A stretch of 64,000 nt of DNA, taken from assembly GCA_007570785.1 (NCBI GenBank), contig ML661885.1, positions 32,909,942-32,973,941 on the forward strand, read 5' to 3'. The position numbers and the translations under genes are program-made. This document shows positions 58,696 through 64,000 of the stretch, one piece after another. The DNA is from Antilocapra americana (taxonomy: Eukaryota > Chordata > Mammalia > Artiodactyla > Antilocapridae). The stretch's first letter is position 1. Every line of letters begins with the position of its first letter. The notes below the pieces were generated by a model. The model was not told where the DNA came from. It worked only from the letters and a program-made list of their open reading frames with translations, and ran no database searches.

Positions 58696-58842
58696 AGTCC
58701 TCTGTCCATGGAATTCTCCAGGCAAGAATACTAGAGCAGGTAGCCATTCCCCTCTCCAGGGGACTTTCCTGACCCAGGGATCAAAGCCAGGTCTCCTGTA
58801 CTTCAGGCAGATTCTTTATGCCTGAGCCACTAGAGAAGCCCA
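58696..58842 (-). mobile_element. Bov-tA SINE, lacking its 3' end
   Basis: Antisense from 'tctgtccatggaattctcca' to 'gccactagagaagccc'. The BovB-like terminal part is missing. Confidence 0.9.
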
Positions 58843-59917
58843 GATAACACTTTGGAAATACTCTTTGGTAGCTTAGGTTTTTAAAGATTCTCAGCTTTGG
58901 TAAAAAATCAAAGATAGCCCTTGAATTAACCAGTCCTGCTGTCAATGAAATCCTGGTTTTCTAAAAATTACACTTAGAATTAAGCACTTAGTAAGAAATT
59001 ATTACTTAACAAGCTGTCTTATTAAAGGTTAGTGTGGAATTCTGTCTCCTGCCAGTTGTTTCCATTCTTTCTCAGAAAAGAGATAACTGAGGTGAAAGAG
59101 AAATCACTAATAAGTGACACTGAAAAATGGTTTCCTGACACGGCAGCAAAGTTTTGTTGATTGTTCAGAAACATCTAGGAGAGGTTTATCTTCTATATGT
59201 GGAAACTGTTTCCTAATGCTAATGGAAGAATCATGTTATAGCACAAACACATTTTTATGAGAGACTTTTTATAGCAATGAATTACTGTACTTTCCTTTTG
59301 TCAAGCCCTTTTCCTGTGTTTTTTTTTGTTGTTGTTGTTCCTGCTTTTGACTCTTTTTTCCTGCATTCCTCTGTTAAGCTTTTATAACAAGAGAGAGGGA
59401 TGAGCCATGGATGTGACTCTCACCTGCAAATAATAGACTGGCAAAAATACAGCAAGAAAAACATTTTATCAGAGAAATGATCACAGAAGCTCACCTGCTA
59501 TCATGAAAAGGAGGTCACATCCAATCTCAGATGAAAAGGAACTGGAGAGCTGAAATTTTCATTAAGTGATAGCAATTATATTGACTAGGACAGGGGACGA
59601 CTAACCAATGTACAAATTAAGAGTTTTATTTCTTTCATATTACTTTAATATGGTACCTGCTTCCTCAATTTTTACCATTTCAGGCAATTTTACTAGGTCT
59701 CAGGGATAAAATAATCTATTGAAATTGGATTCTGCCCTCACGTTGTTCACAATTTAATGAAAAAGTATACATGTATAAACGGATTTTAACTTCACAGTCA
59801 TAGATTCAGTTGTGCAAAACTGGATCCAATTCAGCAGTGGAAAGCTTAATCTTGCCAATTTGAATATTTCTAGTTCGAACTTGTAGTTTATTTCTAGATT
59901 AGTATCATTGTTATTAG
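58843..59917. other. Non-coding stretch, nothing recognised
   Basis: No gene or confident repeat. Confidence 0.4.
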
Positions 59918-60044
59918 AAAAGATCCCCTGGAGTTAGAAATGGAAGCCCACTCCAGTTTTCTTGCCTGAGAAATCCCATGACAGAGGGGTCTGGTGGGTT
60001 ACAGTCCATGGGGAGGCAGGGTGGACAGGACTGAGCATGCATAG
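59918..60044 (+). mobile_element. Bov-tA/Bov-A monomer, 5'-truncated
   Basis: It starts at 'aaaagatcccctggagttag' and ends 'gtggacaggactgagcatgc'. A CA repeat follows directly. Confidence 0.88.
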
Positions 60045-60064
60045 ACACACACACACACACACAC
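60045..60064. repeat. (AC)n microsatellite
   Basis: About ten AC units at the 3' tail of the truncated SINE, the usual birthplace of such repeats. Confidence 0.95.
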
Positions 60065-60775
60065 CATTGTTGTTAACAAGTCAGTTAATTTGGGAATCTT
60101 ACTCTGCTTATCCTTTCCCTTCTCTTGGCTGCTGCCTGGTTTTGAAGGAAGCTCAGATACCTTGGTATCCTGGAAGTTGTGAGGTCAGGACAGATGGACT
60201 GGCCCATTTCCAGTCTATAGTAATCATCTGACCTCCCTGCTAAGATTTAATGTTTCATGCTTGGTCTTGGCCACTAGCCTCTGGACCCACTGTTTCTGGA
60301 AGCTGCTGATGCATATGGGTCTGCATGGCATCCAATATCAGAGATACAGAGTCTGTGTCCTACAAGGCTCTTCTGAACCATCTGCCACTCTTCCCTCTCA
60401 TGACCATGGGAAAATGTTGAATGTTGTCCCATATCATTAGAGTTTAGGAGCTTATAACAAGCCTTATTTCTTACATCTCCTACCTAGTTGCCTTACTTTT
60501 CCAACCACTGGTCTATTCTGTCTAAAAGGTGGACAGAATTTCCCATGGCCTTCCTTCAGAGTAAGACACAATCTCTGCTTTTGGGTCCCCCAAACTGACC
60601 CATAGTTTATCTTCTAACCCAGATTTGGATCGAGGGAGTCATGTGATCCCTTCACCTTCTCCAAAACCTCCTTTCTTATGTCTCCTATTCTTACATAGTT
60701 TCTCTCTCTTGCCTCTTTGCATGGTGGAAAAATCACTTATATATCAACAGGCATTTATCCACATTTTGGTGAATG
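60065..60775. other. Non-coding stretch, nothing recognised
   Basis: No gene or confident repeat. Confidence 0.4.
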
Positions 60776-60783
60776 ATGTAAAA

Positions 60784-61052
60784 GGCTACTGCTGCTGCTA
60801 AGTCACTTTGGTCCTGTCCAACTCTGTGCAACTCCATAGATGGCAGCCTACCAGGCTCCTCTGTCCCTGGGATTCTCCAGGCAAGAATACTACAGTGGGT
60901 TGCCATTTCCTTCTTCAATGCATGCATGCATGCTAGGTCACTTCAGTCGTGTCCAACTCTGTGTGACCCTATGGACAGCAGCCCACCAGGTTCCTCCATC
61001 CACAGGATTTTCTAGGCAAGAATACTGGAGTGGGTTGCCATTTCCTTCTCTC
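60784..61052 (-). mobile_element. Bov-A2 SINE
   Basis: Antisense, two A monomers ('ctgctgctgctaagtcactt', 'ggtcacttcagtcgtgtcc'), with the linker replaced by 'gcatgcatgcatgc'. Duplication 'atgtaaa' at 60776-60782 and 61053-61059. Confidence 0.93.
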
Positions 61053-61059
61053 ATGTAAA

Positions 61060-61162
61060 GGGATGAAACCTTCAAAAGGCTTTCTGCCTTCATTTGTGCA
61101 GTAACATCTAATCCTGAGGACAATGAAGGCAGAAAGTCCTCACTGCTGGATCCAATAGAATT
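61060..61162. other. Short non-coding gap
   Basis: No feature supported. Confidence 0.4.
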
Positions 61163-61178
61163 AAAAATACATGGTAAA

Positions 61179-61856
61179 TATGACCCAGGATTCCCACTCC
61201 TGGGCATATACTCTGAGAAAACCATAATTGAAAAAGACACATGTACCCCAATGTTCATCACAGCACTATTTAAAATATCCAGGACATGGAAACAACTTAG
61301 ATGTCCATCTACAGATGAATGGATAAAGAAATTTTGGTACATATATAAAATTAAATACTACTCAGTGATAAAAAGGAATGCATTTGATTCAGTTCTAATG
61401 AGGTGGATGAACCTAGAGCCTATTAAACAGAGTGAAGTAAATCAGAAATAGAAAGATAAATATCCTATATTAATTCATGTATATGGAATCTAGAAAGATG
61501 GTACTGATAAACATATTTGCAGGACAGCAATGGACATGCAGACATAGAGAACAGACTTGTGGACACAGAGTGGGGAAGAAGAGGGTGGGATGAATTGAGA
61601 GAGTAGCATTGAAACATATATATTACCATATGTAAAATTGGATAGTCAGTGGAAATTTGTATTTGATTCAGGGAGCTCAAATCTGGTGCTCTGTGACAGC
61701 CAAGGGGGTGGAATGAGGTGGGAGGTAAGGGAGGTTTAAGAGAGAGAGGACATATGTATATCTATGGCTGATTCATGTTGATGTATGGCAGAAACCAACT
61801 CAATACTGTAAAGAAATTATCTTCCAATTAAAAATAGATAAATTTTTTAAATAGAA
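61179..61856 (+). mobile_element. L1 LINE 3' end (older ruminant type)
   Basis: It covers the last ORF2 codons (61251-61451: MFITALFKISRTWKQLRCPSTDEWIKKFWYIYKIKYY...) and the older-type 3'-UTR ending 'cttccaattaaaaatagata'. The exact 16-bp duplication 'aaaaatacatggtaaa' lies at 61163-61178 and 61857-61872. The 3'-UTR resembles 23380-23641 and differs from the young L1 copies. Confidence 0.96.
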
Positions 61857-61872
61857 AAAAATACATGGTAAA

Positions 61873-62463
61873 GACTCTAACTAGTACTATTATACTAGTA
61901 CAATGAGTTTGCCTCTCTGCTAAGTCACCAGCTACTTTTGATACATAATTTATCTTCTTCCAGCTAATACATGATATCAGGCATAAAAAACTCAAAAGGA
62001 TCATTTATACATGTAACAGGGTGTTCAAAAGGAATTCTTACTCTCTCTTCGTTTTGGTTAGGCCAACTACTCACATTACATAGTAAGTTGCTACACTATA
62101 CAAATAGGATTTGTAAAGTGGTAGAAACCATTTTATGACCTCCTCATTAACCTCTACTCTATAAAACAGTCTGAGGAGTCTGGGGTAAGTCACTATGAAA
62201 TTATAGTCTTTCTTTGGTGAGAATAGTTGCTATACTATGAGACCTACCAGGTGTGAAGCTAATCCAGAAAGACTCAAGAATACTTGAATGGTTAAGGGGA
62301 TATGGAATTATTCACATCCAAGAGATTTAAAGGGGAAGAAGCAGCAGTGTAGAGGGCTATGCTTTAGGATATCAAGTGATTTTCCTGTGGATTACATGTA
62401 TCTGTGGAGAGAGAAGAAAAAGGTGAGGAAGAATGAAAGAGAGAGAGAGAATGTTCTGGCCTA
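61873..62463. other. Non-coding stretch, nothing recognised
   Basis: A (GA)n run sits at 62439-62450 just before the BovB. No gene seen. Confidence 0.4.
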
Positions 62464-63562
62464 CAGAAAAACATCTATTTCTGTTTTATGGACTATGCCA
62501 AAGCCTTTGACTGTGTGGATTACAATAAACAGGAAAATTCTGAAGGAGATGGGAATATCAGACCACCTGACCTGAGAAACCTGTATGCAGGTCAGGAGGC
62601 AACAGTTAGAACTGGACATGGAACAACAGATTGGTTCCAAATAGGAAAAGGAGTATGTCAGGGCTGTATATTGTCACCCTATTCATATAACTTATATGAA
62701 GAGTATTCCGTGAGAAATGCTGGGCTGGAGGAAGCAGAAGCTGGAATCAAGATTGTGGGGAGAAATATCAATAACTTCAGATATGCAGATGATACCACCC
62801 TTATGGCAGAACGTGAAGAAGAACTCAAGAGCCTCTTGATGAAAATGAAAGAGGAGAGTGGGAAAAGTTGGCTTAAAGCTCAACATTCAGAAAACTAAGA
62901 TCAGGGCATCCAGTCCCATCACTTCATGACAAATAGATGGGGAAACAGTGGAAACAGTAGGTGACTTTATTTTTTGGAGCTCCAAAATCACTGCAGATGG
63001 TGACTGCAGCCACGAAATTAAAAGACACTCCTTGGAAGTAAAGTTATGACCAACCTAGATAGCATATTAAAAAGCAGAGACATTACTTTGTCAACAAAGG
63101 TCTGTCTAGTCAAGGTTATGGTTTTTCCAGTGGTCATGTATGGATGTGAAAGCAGGACTATAAAGAAAGCTGAGCACCTAAGAACTGATGCTTTTGAACT
63201 GTGGTGTTGGAGAAGACTCTTGAGAGTCCCTTGGACTGCAAGGAGATCCAACCAGTCCATCCTAAAGATCGGTCCTGAGTGTTCATTGGAAGGACTGATG
63301 TTGAAGCTGAAACTCCAATACTTTGGCCACCTGATGTGAAAAACTGACTCATTTGAAAAGATCCTGATGCTGGGAAAGATTGAGGGCAGAAGGAGAAGGG
63401 GATGACAGAGGATGAGATGGTTGGATGGCATCATCAACTCAATGGACATGGGTTTGGGTGGACTCCGGGAGTTGGTGATGGACAGGGAGGCCTGATGTGC
63501 TGTGGTTCATGGGGTTGCAAAGAGTCAGACATAACTGAGAGACTGAACTGAATTGACTGATA
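62464..63562 (+). mobile_element. BovB LINE, 5'-truncated
   Basis: The copy runs from 'cagaaaaacatctatttctg' to 'actgagagactgaactgaat'. It includes most of the reverse-transcriptase core and the C-terminal region. The left end near the GA repeat was not fixed and no duplication was found. Confidence 0.95.
62488..62898 (+). pseudogene. BovB reverse-transcriptase fragment
   Basis: An open 136-codon stretch with RT motifs in order: DYAKAFD (residues 2-8, motif A), QGCILSP (58-64, motif B) and YADD (99-102, catalytic motif C), then MAEREEELKSLLMKMKEES. A gap after 'NKQENSE' shows a small deletion and frame change in the segment before motif B. The frame ends early (AQHSEN), where BovB normally continues. 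A later piece is open at 63046-63339. There is no endonuclease and no promoter, so it is a dead fragment of a self-copying RTE enzyme. Confidence 0.9.
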
Positions 63563-64000
63563 CTAATCTTATATGAATTTTTCCCCTAAAAGCCACTTGG
63601 GGACAAATGTTGGAAGCCCAATACAGAGTTTATGTGGAGGTGTTGCATCATCAGTGTCATGGAACTGTTGGTCAGTGTTTGAAAACCCTGCAAATGAGAA
63701 AAGTCAGCTTACCTTTTAAATATTGTGTCAAGTCTAGGGCCAATGTCAACTCACAATAGTGCCAGCTAAGTTAATATCAATACTTTTCATGAGCCTTAGC
63801 TCTTCTCCACATTTTTAACCCTACCCTTCCTGAAAAGTTAAGTATCTACTGAATGGAGGGAAAAATGAAGTGCTGGGAGGCAAAATAGAGAAAATGACAA
63901 CACTGTTTCCTTGTCTTTATAGTACCCTGGTCTGGAGCAGCCCCAAGAGAAAAGCTTCCACATTAAAATAAGGCTGAAGTTTTAATTATTTTGGGGGGAT
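63563..64000. other. Non-coding stretch, nothing recognised
   Basis: No gene or confident repeat to the window end. Confidence 0.4.

Noticed and set aside
60840..61058. Frame with repeated GFSRQEY(Y/W)SGLPFPS peptide
   Set aside because: The peptide repeat is the translation of the two Bov-A2 monomers, not a repeat protein.

Overview
This window is nuclear DNA of a ruminant, most probably a bovid. The diagnosis comes from its repeats. It carries many tRNA-Glu-derived Bov-tA SINEs, Bov-A2 SINEs, RTE-type BovB LINEs and ruminant-type L1 LINEs. An older mammalian layer (MIR, L2, MLT1/MST-like LTRs, a hAT-type MITE) lies beneath them. Names of repeat families are from recall of their consensus sequences; no database search was possible.

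I found no convincing host protein-coding exon, functional RNA gene, CpG-island promoter or CRISPR array. Every long open frame I could interpret lies in a retrotransposon or is an antisense shadow of one. The window is best read as intergenic DNA or a very large intron, and its content is a layered record of retrotransposition.

Region by region. 0-9 kb: an ancient repeat, then a near full-length dead BovB (4677-8660, 12-bp target-site duplications) that later received an L1, a Bov-A2, a Bov-tA and a 5S rRNA fragment. 9-13.3 kb: an old repeat containing an MLT1-like LTR, which in turn contains a Bov-tA and a 2.2-kb L1 with a 5' inversion. 13-32 kb: mostly old or unrecognised sequence with scattered MIR, L2, L1, BovB and Bov-tA copies and a 35-bp minisatellite. 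32-38 kb: a retroviral-type LTR beside a CHR-like SINE, a split MITE, and L1 and BovB copies. 43.8-45.9 kb: the youngest-looking L1, 5'-truncated, with 508 codons of ORF2 still open. 47.5-49.2 kb: an antisense BovB interrupted by an L1 that contains a 26-base C run. 53-56 kb: an L1, a second retroviral-type LTR with an internal TG/CG tract, and a Bov-A2 split by an L1. 57-64 kb: serial Bov-tA insertions, an older L1 with perfect 16-bp duplications, and a terminal BovB.

No gene network can be described. The working relationship is parasitic: SINEs and processed fragments depend on LINE reverse transcriptase. Bov-tA and Bov-A2 are thought to use BovB machinery, whose 3' end they resemble; poly(A)-tailed copies use L1. 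Target-site duplications at many junctions let the insertions be ordered. The most unusual item is the 5S rRNA fragment at 6905-6945, flanked by exact 15-bp duplications and lacking a poly(A) tail.
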